A stretch of DNA of 64,000 nt from Halictus rubicundus. Lineage: Eukaryota > Arthropoda > Insecta > Hymenoptera > Halictidae. Location: NCBI RefSeq assembly GCF_050948215.1, contig NW_027488951.1, positions 62,001 to 126,000 of the forward strand, read 5' to 3'. Made by a program: the position numbers and the translations under genes. A model generated the notes under the pieces. That model was not told the origin of the DNA and did no database searches. It saw nothing but the letters and a program-made list of their open reading frames with translations. Positions 1 to 14,127 of the stretch are shown here, piece by piece (the first letter of the stretch is position 1; every line of letters begins with the position of its first letter).

Positions 1-2917
1 TCCTATCCTCTATCCTATCCTATCCTCTATCCTATCCTATCCTCCATCCTATCCTATCCTCTATCCTATAATATCATCTATCCTATCGTATCCTCTATCC
101 TATCCTATCCTCTATCGTCTCCTATCCTCTATGCTATCCAATCCACTATGTTATCCTCTATCCTATCCTATCCTCTATCCTATCCTATCCTCTATCCTAT
201 CCAATCCTCTATCCTATCCTATCCTCTATCCTATCCTATCCTCTATCCTATCCTATCCTATATCCTATCCTATCCTCTATCATATCCTATCCTCTATCCT
301 ATCCTATCCTCTATCCTATCCTGTCCTCTTTCCTATCCTATCCTCAACCCTATCCTATCCTCAATTCTATCCTATACTCCATCCTATCCTATCCGCTATC
401 CTATCCTATCCTCTATCCTATAATATCCTCTATCCTATCCAATCCTCTATCCTATCCTCTATCCTATCCCCTATCCTATCCTCTATCCTATCCTGCTCTA
501 TCCTATCCTATCCTCTATCCTATCCTGCTCTATCCTATCCTACCCTCTATCCTATCCTATCCTCTATCCTATCTTATCCTCTATCCTATCCTATCCTCCA
601 TCCTATCCTATCCTCTATCCTATAATATCATCTATCCTATCCTATTCTCTATCCTATCCTATATTCTATCCTATCCTATCCTCAATTCTTTCCTATGCTC
701 TATCATCTGCTCTATCCTCTCCTATCCTCAATCCTATCCTATCCTCTATCCGATCCTATCCACTATCCTATCCAATCCTATATCCTATCCTCTATCCTAT
801 CCTATCCTCCATCCTATCCTATCCTCTATCCTATAATATCATCTATCCTATCGTATCCTCTATCCTATCCTATCCTCTATCGTCTCCTATCCTCTATGCT
901 ATCCAATCCACTATGTTATCCTCTATCCTATCCTATCCTCCATAATATCCTATCCTCTATACTATCCTATCCTCTATCCTAACCTATCCTCTATCCTATC
1001 CTATCCTCTATCCTATCCTATCCTCTATCCTATCCTATCCTGTATCCCATCCTATCCTCTATCCTATCCTATCATCTATCCTATCCTATCCTCTATATTA
1101 TCTTATCCTCTATCCTATCCTATCCTCTGTCCTATCCTATCCTGTATCCTATCCTATCCTCAACCCTATCCTATCCTCAATTCTATCGTATACTCCATAC
1201 TATCCTATCCGCTATCCTATCCTATCGTCTATCCTATAATATCCTCTATCCTATCCAATCCTCTATCCTATCCTCTATACTATCCTCTATTCTATCCTAT
1301 CCTCTATCCGTATCCTATCCTCTGTCCTATCCTATCCGCTATCCTATCCTATCCTCTATCCTATCCTATCCTCTATCCTATCCTATCCTCTATAATATCG
1401 TATCCTGTATCCTATCCTGTCGTCTTTACTATCCTATCCTCAATCCTATCCTATCCTCTATCGTCTCCTATCCTCTATGCTATCCAATCCCCTATGTTAT
1501 CCTCTATCCTATCCTATCCTCTATAATATCCTTTCCTCTATCCTATCCTATCCTCTGTCCTATCCTATCCTCTATCCTATAATATCCTCTATCCTATCCT
1601 CTATCCTATCCTCTAACCTATCCTCTATCCTATCCTGCTCTATCCTATCCTATCCTCTATCCTATCCTGCTCTATCCTATCCTACCCTCTATCCTATCCT
1701 ATCCTCTATCCTATCTTATCCTCTATCCTATCCTATCCTCCATCCTATCCTATCCTCTATCCTATAATATCATCTATCCTATCCTATTCTCTATCCTATC
1801 CTATATTCTATCCTATCCTATCCTCAATTCTTTCCTATGCTCTACCATCTGCTCTATCCTCTCCTATCCTCAATCCTATCCTATCCTCTATCCGATCCTA
1901 TCCTCTATCCTATCCAATCCTATATCCTATCCTCTATCCTATCCTATCCTCCATCCTATCCTATCCTCTATCCTATAATATCATCTATCCTATCGTATCC
2001 TCTATCCTATCCTATCCTCTATCGTCTCCTATCCTCTATGCTATCCAATCCACTATGTTATCCTCTATCCTATCCTATCCTCCATAATATCCTATCCTCT
2101 ATCCTATCCTATCCTCTATCCTAACCTATCCTCTATCCTATCCTATCCTCTATCCTATCCTATCCTCTATCCTATCCTATCCTGTATCCCGTCCTATCCT
2201 CTATCCTATCCTATCATCTATCCTATCCTATCCTCTATATTACCTTATCCTCTATCCTATCCTATCCTCTGTCCTATCCTATCCTGTATCCTATCCTATC
2301 CTCAACCCTATCCTATCCTCAATTCTATCGTATACTCCATACTATCCTATCCGCTATCCTATCCTATCGTCTATCCTATAATATCCTCTATCCTATCCAA
2401 TCCTCTATCCTATCCTCTATACTATCCTCTATTCTATCCTATCCTCTATCCGTATCCTATCCTCTGTCCTATCCTATCCTCTATCCTATCCTATCCTCAA
2501 TCCTATCCTATCCTCTATCCTATCCTATCCTCTATAATATCGTATCCTGTATCCTATCCTGTCGTCTTTACTATCCTATCCTCAATCCTATCCTATCCTC
2601 TATCGTCTCCTATCCTCTATGCTATCCAATCCCCTATGTTATCCTCTATCCTATCCTATCCTCTATAATATCCTTTCCTCTATCCTATCCTATCCTCTGT
2701 CCTATCCTATCCTCTATCATATCCTATCCTATATCCTATCCTATATCCTATCCTATCCTGTATCCTATCCTATCAACTATCCTATCCTATCCTATCAACT
2801 ATCCTATCCTATCCTCTATCAAATCCTATCCTCTATCCTATCCTATCCTCTATCCTATCCTATCCTCTGTCCTATCCTATACTCCATCCTATCCTATCCG
2901 CTATCCTATCCTATCCT
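1..2917 (+). repeat. Left flank of the long duplication, built of the 1.14 kb HOR
   Basis: This block holds two successive landmarks of the type CAATTCTTTCCTATGCTC, with the ATG at 695 and 1,837, a step of 1,142 bp. Between them the variant units come in a fixed order: CCGATCC, CCATCC, TATAATATCAT, GTCTCC with ATGCTATCCAATCC, CCATAATATCC, CTAACC, TGTATCCCATCC, ATATTATCTTATCC, then CAACCC with CAATTC, CCGTATCC, TGTCGTCTTTACT, and two GCTC units. The block recurs at 42,507-45,114 with small indels. It holds no gene. Confidence 0.85.
695..1836 (+). repeat. 1,142-bp higher-order repeat unit (first in window)
   Basis: One full unit measured between identical landmarks (ATG of CCTATGCTCTATCATCTGC). 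The same step of 1,141-1,142 bp recurs at 5,582-6,723, 47,858-48,998, 48,999-50,139 and 52,893-54,033, and a 1,125-bp version, one 17-mer shorter, at 43,252-44,376. 1,142 bp is close to 67 units of 17 bp; the remainder comes from interspersed 12-, 13-, 15- and 22-bp units. Confidence 0.85.
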
Positions 2918-5581
2918 CTATCCTATAATATCCTCTATCCTATCCAATCCTCTATCCTATCCTCTATCCTATCCTCTATCCTATCCTCTATCCTATCCTG
3001 CTCTATCCTATCCTATCCTCTATCCTATCCTGCTCTATCCTATCCTACCCTCTATCCTATCCTATCCTCTATCCTATCTTATCCTCTATCCTATCCTATC
3101 CTCCATCCTATCCTATCCTCTATCCTATAATATCATCTATCCTATCCTATTCTCTATCCTATCCTATATTCTATCCTATCCTATCCTCAATTCTTTCCTA
3201 TGCTCTATCATCTGCTCTATCCTCTCCTATCCTCAATCCTATCCTATCCTCTATCCGATCATATCCTCTATCCTATCCAATCCTATATCCTATCCTCTAT
3301 CCTATCCTATCCTCCATCCTATCCTATCCTGTATCCTATAATATCATCTATCCTATCGTATCCTCTATCCTATCCTATCCTCTATCCTATCCTCTATTCT
3401 ATCCTGCTCTATCCTATCCTATCCTCTATCCTATCCTATCCTCTATCCTATCTTATCCTCTATCCTCTCCTACCCTCAATCCTATCCTATCCTCAACCCT
3501 ATCCTATCCTCAATTCTATCGTATACTCCATACTATCCTATCCGCTATCCTATCCTATCGTCTATCCTATAATATCCTCTATCCTATCCAATCCTCTATC
3601 CTATCCTCTATACTATCCTCTATTCTATCCTATCCTCTATCCGTATCCTATCCTCTGTCCTATCCTATCCTCTATCCTATCCTATCCTCTATCCTATCCT
3701 ATCCTCTATAATATCGTATCCTGTATCCTATCCTGTCGTCTTTACTATCCTATCCTCAATCCTTTCCTATCCTCTATCCTACGGTATCCTCTATCCTATC
3801 CAATCCTCTATCATATCCTATCCTCTATCCTATCCTATCCTCTATCCTATCCTATCCTATATCCTATCCTATCCTCTATCCTATCCTATCCTCTATCCTA
3901 TCCTATCCTCGATCCTATCCTATCCTCTATCCTATCCTATCCTCTATCCTATCCTATTCTCTATAATATCGTATCCTCTATAATATCGTATCCTGTATCC
4001 TATCCTGTAATCTTTCCTATCCTATCATCAATCCTATCCTATCCTCTATCGTCTCCTATCCTCTATCCTATCCAATCCCCTATGTTATCCTCTATCCTAT
4101 CTTATCCTCTATCCTATCCTATCCTCAATCCTATCCCATCCTCTGTCCTATAATATCCTCTATCCTATCCAATCCTCTACCGTCTCCTATCCTCTATCCT
4201 ATCCAATCCCCTATGTTATCCTCTATCCTATCCTATCCTCTATAATATCCTATCCTCTATTCTATCCTATCCTCTATAATATCCTATCCTCTATCCTATC
4301 CTATCCTATCCTCTGTCCTATCCTATCCTCTATCCTATCCTATCTTCTATCCTATCCTATCCTCCATCCTATCCTATCCTCTATCCTATAATATCATCTA
4401 TCCTATCCTATCCTCTATCGTCTCCTATCCTCTATGCTATCCAATCCCCTATGGTATCCTCTATCCTATCCTATCCTCTATAATATCCTATCCTCTATTC
4501 TATCCTATCCTCTATAATATCCTATCCTCTATCCTATCCTATCCTCTATCCTATCCTATCCTCTATCCTATCCTATCCTCTATCCTATCCTATCCTCTAT
4601 CCTATCATTATCCTCTATCCTATCCTATCCTCTATCCTATCCTATCCTCTATAATATCGTATCCTCTATCATATCCTATCCTCTTTCCTATAATATCATC
4701 TATCCTATCCTATCCTCTATCCTATCCTATCCTCTATCCTATCCTATCCTCTATCCTATCTTATTATCTATCCTATCCTATCCTCCATCCTATCCTATCC
4801 TCTATCCGATAATATCATCTATCCTATCGTATCCTCTATCCTATCCTATCCTCTATCCTATCCTATCCTCGATCCTATCCTATCCTCTATCCTATCCTAT
4901 CCTATCCTCTATCCTATCCTATCCTCTATCCTATCCTATCCTCTATCCTATCCTATCCTCTATCCTATCCAATCCTCTATCGTATCCTATCCTCTATCCT
5001 ATCCTATCCTCTATCCTATCCTATCCTGTGTCCTATCCTATCCTCTATCCTATCCTATCCCCTATCCTATCCTGTCCTCTTTCCTATCCTATCCTCAATC
5101 TTATCCTATCCTCTATCCTATCCTATCCTCTATCCTATCCTATCCTATATCCTATCCTATCCTCTATCCTATCCTATCCTCTATCCTATCCTATCCTCTA
5201 TCCTATCCTGTCCTCTTTCCTATCCTATCCTCAACCCTATCCTATCCTCAATTCTATCCTATACTCCATCCTATCCTATCCGCTATCCTATCCTATCCTC
5301 TATCCTATAATATCCTCTATCCTATCCAATCCTCTATCCTATCCTCTATCCTATCCCCTATCCTATCCTCTATCCTATCCTGCTCTATCCTATCCTATCC
5401 TCTATCCTATCCTGCTCTATCCTATCCTACCCTCTATCCTATCCTATCCTCTATCCTATCTTATCCTCTATCCTATCCTATCCTCCATCCTATCCTATCC
5501 TCTATCCTATAATATCATCTATCCTATCCTATTCTCTATCCTATCCTATATTCTATCCTATCCTATCCTCAATTCTTTCCT

Positions 5582-6723
5582 ATGCTCTATCATCTGCTCT
5601 ATCCTCTCCTATCCTCAATCCTATCCTATCCTCTATCCGATCCTATCCACTATCCTATCCAATCCTATATCCTATCCTCTATCCTATCCTATCCTCCATC
5701 CTATCCTATCCTCTATCCTATAATATCATCTATCCTATCGTATCCTCTATCCTATCCTATCCTCTATCGTCTCCTATCCTCTATGCTATCCAATCCACTA
5801 TGTTATCCTCTATCCTATCCTATCCTCCATAATATCCTATCCTCTATCCTATCCTATCCTCTATCCTAACCTATCCTCTATCCTATCCTATCCTCTATCC
5901 TATCCTATCCTCTATCCTATCCTATCCTGTATCCCATCCTATCCTCTATCCTATCCTATCATCTATCCTATCCTATCCTCTATATTATCTTATCCTCTAT
6001 CCTATCCTATCCTCTGTCCTATCCTATCCTGTATCCTATCCTATCCTCAACCCTATCCTATCCTCAATTCTATCGTATACTCCATACTATCCTATCCGCT
6101 ATCCTATCCTATCGTCTATCCTATAATATCCTCTATCCTATCCAATCCTCTATCCTATCCTCTATACTATCCTCTATTCTATCCTATCCTCTATCCGTAT
6201 CCTATCCTCTGTCCTATCCTATCCGCTATCCTATCCTATCCTCTATCCTGTCCTATCCTCTATCCTATCCTATCCTCTATAATATCGTATCCTGTATCCT
6301 ATCCTGTCGTCTTTACTATCCTATCCTCAATCCTATCCTATCCTCTATCGTCTCCTATCCTCTATGCTATCCAATCCCCTATGTTATCCTCTATCCTATC
6401 CTATCCTCTATAATATCCTTTCCTCTATCCTATCCTATCCTCTGTCCTATCCTATCCTCTATCCTATAATATCCTCTATCCTATCCTCTATCCTATCCTC
6501 TATCCTATCCTCTATCCTATCCTGCTCTATCCTATCCTATCCTCTATCCTATCCTGCTCTATCCTATCCTACCCTCTATCCTATCCTATCCTCTATCCTA
6601 TCTTATCCTCTATCCTATCCTATCCTCCATCCTATCCTATCCTCTATCCTATAATATCATCTATCCTATCCTATTCTCTATCCTATCCTATATTCTATCC
6701 TATCCTATCCTCAATTCTTTCCT
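5582..6723 (+). repeat. 1,142-bp higher-order repeat unit within copy 1
   Basis: Same landmark order as the unit at 695-1,836. It is preceded (5,028-5,581) by a variant with GTGTCC and two TGTCCTCTTTCC-type units, and followed by a shortened unit of 806 bp (6,724-7,529). The copy 2 equivalent at 23,481-24,588 is 1,108 bp because of a 34-bp (two-unit) deletion near 24,010. Confidence 0.82.
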
Positions 6724-8621
6724 ATGCTCTACCATCTGCTCTATCCTCTCCTATCCTCAATCCTATCCTATCCTCTATCCGATCCTATCCTCTATCCTAT
6801 CCAATCCTATATCCTATCCTCTATCCTATCCTATCCTCCATCCTATCCTATCCTCTATCCTATAATATCATCTATCCTATCGTATCCTCTATCCTATCCT
6901 ATCCTCTATCGTCTCATATCCTCTATGCTATCCAATCCACTATGTTATCCTCTATCCTATCCTATCCTCCATAATATCCTATCCTCTATCCTATCCTATC
7001 CTCTATCCTAACCTATCCTCTATCCTATCCTATCCTCTATCCTATCCTATCCTCTATCCTATCCTATCCTGTATCCCATCCTATCCTCTATCCTATCCTA
7101 TCATCTATCCTATCCTATCCTATCAACTATCCTATCCTATCCTCTATCCTATCCTATCCTCTATCCTATCCTATCCTCTATCCTATCCTATCCTCTGTCC
7201 TATCCTATCCTCTCTCCTATCCTATCCTCTATCCTATCCTATCCTCTATCCTATCCTATCCTCTATCCTATCCTATCATCTATCCTATCCTATCCTCTAT
7301 AATATCGTATCCTCTATAATATCGTATCCTGTATCCTATCCTGTCCTCTTTCCTATCCTATCCTCTATCCTATCCTATCCTCTATCCTATCCTATTCTCT
7401 ATCCTATCCTATCCTCTATCCTATCCTATCCTCTCTCCTATCCTATCCTCTATCCTATAATATCATCTATCCTATCCTATTCTCTATCCTATCCTATATT
7501 CTATCCTATCCTATCCTCAATTCTTTCCTATGCTCTATCATCTGCTCTATCCTCTCCTATCCTCAATCCTATCCTATCCTCTATCCGATCCTATCCTCTA
7601 TCCTATCCAATCCTATATCCTATCCTCTATCCTATCCTATCGTCCATCCTATCCTATCCTCTATCCTATAATATCATCTATCCTATCGTATCCTCTATCC
7701 TATCCTATCCTCTATCGTCTCCTATCCTCTATGCTATCCAATCCACTATGTTATCCTCTATCCTATCCTATCCTCCATAATATCCTATCCTCTATCCTAT
7801 CCTATCCTCTATCCTAACCTATCCTCTATCCTTTCCTATCCTCTATCCTATCCTATCCTCTATCCTATCCTATCCTGTATCCCATCCTATCCTCTATCCT
7901 ATCCTATCATCTATCCTATCGTATCCTCTATATTATCTTATCCTCTATCCTATCCTATCCTCTGTCCTATCCTATCCTGTATCCTATCCTATCCTCAACC
8001 CTATCCTATCCTCAATTCAATCGTATACTCCATACTATTCTATCCGCTATCCTATCCTATCGTCTATCCTATAATATCCTCTATCCTACCCAATCCTCTA
8101 TCCTATCCTCTATACTATCCTCTATTCTATCCTATCCTCTGTCCTATCCTATCCTCTATCCTATCCTATCCTCTATCCTATCCTATCCTCTATCCTATCC
8201 TATCCTCTACAATATCGTATCCTGTATCCTATCCTGTCGTCTTTACTATCCTATCCTCAATCCTATCCTATCCTCTATCGTCTCCTATCCTCTATGCTAT
8301 CCAATCCCCTATGTTATCCTCTATCCTATCCTATCCTCTATAATATCCTTTCCTCTATCCTATCCTATCATCTGTCCTATCCTATCCTCTATCCTATAAT
8401 ATCCTCTATCCTATCCAATCCTCTATCCTATCCTCTATCCTATCCTCTATCCTATCCTCTATCCTATCCTGCTCTATCCTATCCTATCCTCTATCCTATC
8501 TTATCCTCTATCCTATCCTATCCTCCATCCTATCCTATCCTCTATCCTATAATATCATCTATCCTATCCTATTCTCTATCCTATCCTATATTCTATCCTA
8601 TCCAATCCTCAATTCTTTCCT

Positions 8622-11600
8622 ATGCTCTATCATCTGCTCTATCCTCTCCTATCCTCAATCCTATCCTATCCTCTATCCGATCCTATACTCTATCCTATCC
8701 AATCCTATATCCTATCCTCTATCCTATCCTATCCTCCATCCTATCCTATCCTCTATCCTATAATATCATCTATCCTATCGTATCCTCTATCCTATCCTAT
8801 CCTCTATCGTCTCCTATCCTCTATGCTATCCAATCCACTATGTTATCCTCTATCCTATCCTATCCTCTATAATATCGTATCCTGTATCCTATCCTGTCGT
8901 CTTTACTATCCTATCCTCTATCCTATCCTATCCTCTATCCTATCCTATTCTCTATCCTATCCTATCCTCTATCCTATCCTATCCTCTCTCCTATCCTATC
9001 CTCTATCCTATACTATCCTCTATCCTATCCTATCCTCTATAATATCGTATCCTGTATCCTATCCTGTCGTCTTTACTATCCTATCCTCTATCCTATCCTA
9101 TCCTCTATCCTATCCTATTCTCTATCCTATCCTATCCTCTATCCTATCCTATCCTCTCTCCTATCCTATCCTCTATCCTATCCTATCCTCTATCCTATCC
9201 TATCCTCCATCCTATCCTATCGTCTATCCTATAATATCATCTATCCTATCCTATTCTCTATCCTATCCTATATTCTATCCTATCCTATCCTCAATTCTTT
9301 CCTATGCTCTATCATCTGCTCTATCCTCTCCTATCCTCAATCCTATCCTATCCTCTATCCTATCCTATCCTCTATAATATCGTATCCTGTATCCTATCCT
9401 GTCGTCTTTACTATCCTATCCTCTATCCTATCCTATCCTCTATCCTATCCTATTCTCTATCCTATCCTATCCTCTATCCTATCCTATCCTCTCTCCTATC
9501 CTATCCTCTATCCTATCCTATCCTCTATCCTATCCTATCCTCCATCCTATCCTATCCTCTATCCTATAATATCATCTATCCTATCCTATTCTCTATCCTA
9601 TCCTATATTCTATCCTATCCTATCCTCTATCCTATCCTCCATCCTATCCTATCCTCTATCCTATAATATCATCTATCCTATCCTATTCTCTATCCTATCC
9701 TATATTCTATCCTATCCTATCCTCAATTCTTTCCTATGCTCTATCATCTGCTCTATCCTCTCCTATCCTCAATCCTATCCTATCCTCTATCCGATCCTAT
9801 CCTCTATCCTATCCAATCCTATATCCTATCCTCTATCCTATCCTATCCTCCATCCTATCCTATCCTCTATCCTATCCTATCCTCTACAATATCGTATCCT
9901 GTATCCTATCCTGTCGTCTTTACTATCCTATCCTCAATCCTATCCTATCCTCTATCGTCTCCTATCCTCTATGCTATCCAATCCCCTATGTTATCCTCTA
10001 TCCTATCCTATCCTCTATAATATCCTTTCCTCTATCCTATCCTATCCTCTGTCCTATCCTATCCTCTACATTATAATATCCTCTATCCTATCCAATCCTC
10101 AATCCTATCCTTTATCCTATCCTCTATCGTATCCTCTATCCTATCCTGCTCTATCCTATCCTATCCTCTATCCTATCCTGCTCTATCCTATCCTACCCTC
10201 TATCCTATCCTATCCTCTATCCTATCTTATCCTCTATCCTATCCTATCCTCCATCCTATCCTATCCTCTATCCTATAATATCATCTATCCTATCCTATTC
10301 TCTATCCTATCCTATATTCTATCCTATCCTATCCTCAATTCTTTCCTATGCTCTATCATCTGCTCTATCCTCTCCTATCCTCAATCCTATCCTATCCTCT
10401 ATCCGATCCTATCCTCTATCCTATCCAATCCTATGTCCTATCCTCTATCCTATCCTATCCTCCATCCTATCCTATCCTCTATCCTATCCTATCCTCTACA
10501 ATATCGTATCCTGTATCCTATCCTGTCGTCTTTACTATCCTATCCTCAATCCTATCCTATCCTCTATCGTCTCCTATCCTCTATGCTATCCAATCCCCTA
10601 TGTTATCCTCTATCCTATCCTATCCTCTATAATATCCTTTCCTCTATCCTATCCTATCCTCTGTCCTATCCTATCCTCTATATTATAATATCCTCTATCC
10701 TATCCAATCCTCAATCCTATCCTTTATCCTATCCTCTATCCTATCCTCTATCCTATCCTGCTCTATCCTATCCTATCCTCTATCCTATCCTGCTCTATCC
10801 TATCCTACCCTCTATCCTATCCTATCCTCTATCCTATCTTATCCTCCATCCTATCCTATCCTCCATCCTATCCTATCCTCTATCCTATAATATCATCTAT
10901 CCTATCCTATTCTCTATCCTATCCTATATTCTATCCTATCCTATCCTCAATTCTTTCCTATGCTCTATCATCTGCTCTATCCTCTCCTATCCTCAATCCT
11001 ATCCTATCCTCTATCCTATCCTATCCTCTATAATATCGTATCCTGTATCCTATCCTGTCGTCTTTACTATCCTATCCTCTATCCTATCCTATCCTCTATC
11101 CTATCCTATTCTCTATCCTATCCTATCCTCTATCCTATCCTATCCTCTCTCCTATCCTATCCTCTATCCTATCCTATCCTCTATCCTATCCTATCCTCCA
11201 TCCTATCCTATCCTCTATCCTATAATATCATCTATCCTATCCTATTCTCTATCCTATCCTATATTCTATCCTATCCTATCCTCTATCCTATCCTCCATCC
11301 TATCCTATCCTCTATCCTATAATATCATCTATCCTATCCTATTCTCTATCCTATCCTATATTCTATCCTATCCTATCCTCAATTCTTTCCTATGCTCTAT
11401 CATCTGCTCTATCCTCTCCTATCCTCAATCCTATCCTATCCTCTATCCGATCCTATCCTCTATCCTATCCAATCCTATATCCTATCCTCTATCCTATCCT
11501 ATCCTCCATCCTATCCTATCCTCTATCCTATCCTATCCTCTACAATATCGTATCCTGTATCCTATCCTGTCGTCTTTACTATCCTATCCTCAATCCTATC

Positions 11601-12558
11601 CTATCCTCTATCGTCTCCTATCCTCTATGCTATCCAATCCCCTATGTTATCCTCTATCCTATCCTATCCTCTATAATATCCTTTCCTCTATCCTATCCTA
11701 TTCTCTGTCCTATCCTATCCTCTATATTATAATATCCTCTATCCTATCCAATCCTCAATCCTATCCTTTATCCTATCCTCTATCCTATCCTCTATCCTAT
11801 CCTGCTCTATCCTATCCTATCCTCTATCCTATCCTATCCTCTATCCGATCCTATCCTCTATCCTATCCAATCCTATATCCTATCCTCTATCCTATCCTAT
11901 CCTCCATCCTATCCTATCCTCTATCCTATCCTATCCTCTACAATATCGTATCCTGTATCCTATCCTGTCGTCTTTACTATCCTATCCTCAATCCTATCCT
12001 ATCCTCTATCGTCTCCTATCCTCTATGCTATCCAATCCCCTATGTTATCCTCTATCCTATCCTATCCTCTATAATATCCTTTCCTCTATCCTATCCTATC
12101 CTCTGTCCTATCCTATCCTCTATATTATAATATCCTCTATCCTATCCAATCCTCAATCCTATCCTTTATCCTATCCTCTATCCTATCCTCTATCCTATCC
12201 TGCTCTATCCTATCCTATCCTCTATCCTATCCTGCTCTATCCTATCCTACCCTCTATCCTATCCTATCCTCTATCCTATCTTATCCTCTATCCTCTCCTA
12301 TCCTCAATCCTATCCTATCCTCTATCCGATCCTATCCTCTATCCTATCCAATCCTATATCCTATCCTCTATCCTATCCTATCCTCCATCCTATCCTATCC
12401 GCTATCCTATAATATCATCTATCCTATCGTATCCTGTATCCTATCCTATCCTCTATCGTCTCCTATCCTCTATGCTATCCAATCCACTATGTTATCCTCT
12501 ATCCTATCCTATCCTCCATAATATCCTATCCTCTATCCTATCCTATCCTCTATCCTAA
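8622..12558 (+). repeat. 612/432-bp HOR domain, first instance
   Basis: Landmark ATGs at 8,622, 9,304, 9,736, 10,348, 10,960 and 11,392 give steps of 682, 432, 612, 612 and 432 bp. 612 is exactly 36 x 17 and 12 x 51; 432 is divisible by 3 but not by 17. Both therefore keep all frames in register, which produces a 719-codon stop-free frame at 9,971-12,130. Near 11,835 a 214-bp segment present in copy 2 is missing, so the landmark expected there is absent. No gene is supported. Confidence 0.88.
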
Positions 12559-14127
12559 CCTATCCTCTATCCTATCCTATCCTCTATCCTATCCTATCCT
12601 CTATCCTATCCTATCCTGTATCCCATCCTATCCTCTATCCTATCCTATCATCTATCCTATCCTATCCTCTATATTATCTTATCCTCTATCCTATCCTATC
12701 CTCTGTCCTATCCTATCCTGTATCCTATCCTATCCTCAACCCTATCCTATCCTCAATTCTATCGTATACTCCATACTATCCTATCCGCTATCCTGTCCTA
12801 TCGTCTATCCTATAATATCCTCTATCCTATCCAATCCTCTATCCTATCCTCTATACTATCCTCTATTCTATCCTATCCTCTATCCGTATTCTATCCTCTG
12901 TCCTATCCTATCCTCTATCCTATCCTATCCTCTATCCTATCCTATCCTCTATAATATCGTATCCTGTATCCTATCCTGTCGTCTTTACTATCCTATCCTC
13001 TATCCTATCCTATCCTCTATCCTATCCTATTCTCTATCCTATCCTATCCTCTATCCTATCCTATCCTCTCTCCTATCCTATCTTTTATCCTATCCTATCC
13101 TCCATCCTATCCTATCCTCTATCCTATAATATCATCTATCCTATCCTATTCTCTATCCTATCCTATATTCTATCCTATTTTATCCTCAATTCTTTCCTTT
13201 GCTCTATCATCTGCTCTATCCTCTCCTATCCTCAATCCTATCCTATCCTCTATCCTATCCTATCCTCTATAATATCGTATCGTGTATCCTATCCTGTCGT
13301 CTTTACTATCCTATCCTCTATCCTATCCTATCCTCTATCCTATCCTATTCTCTATCCTATCCTATCCTCTATCCTATCCTATCCTCTCTCCTATCCTATC
13401 CTCTATCCTATCCTATCCTCTATCCTATCCTATCCTCCATCCTATCCTATCCTCTATCCTATAATATCATCTATCCTATCCTATTCTCTATCCTATCCTA
13501 TATTCTATCCTATCCTATCCTCTATCCTATCCTATCCTCTATCCTATCCTATCCTCCATCCTATCCTATCCTCTATCCTATAATATCATCTATCCTATCC
13601 TATTCTCTATCCTATCCTATATTCTATCCTATCCTATCCTTAATTCTTTCCTATGCTCTATCATCTGCTCTATCCTCTCCTATCCTCAATCCTATCCTAT
13701 CCTCTATCCGATCCTATGCTCTATCCTATCCAATCCTATATCCTATCCTCTGTCCTATCCTATCCTCCATCCTATCCTATCCTCTATCCTATAATATCAT
13801 CTATCCTATCGTATCCTCTATCCTATCCTATCCTCTATCGTCTCCTATCCTCTATGCTATCCAATCCACTATGTTATCCTCTATCCTATCCTATCCTCCA
13901 TAATATCCTATCCTCTATCCTATCCTATCCTCTATCCTAACCTATCCTCTATCCTTTCCTATCCTCTATCCTATCCTATCCTCTATCCTATCCTATCCAT
14001 GTATCCCATCCTATCCTCTATCCTATCCTATCATCTATCCTATCCTATCCTCTATATTATCTTATCCTCTATCCTATCCTATCCTCTGTCCTATCCTATC
14101 CTGTATCCTATCCTATCCTCAACCCTA

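Noticed and set aside
9971..12130. 719-codon frame (also 27,778-30,465 and 58,578-60,713)
   Set aside because: Same reason: it lies in the 612/432-bp domains, whose periods are multiples of 3. The frame differs in length between copies because of HOR indels, not selection.
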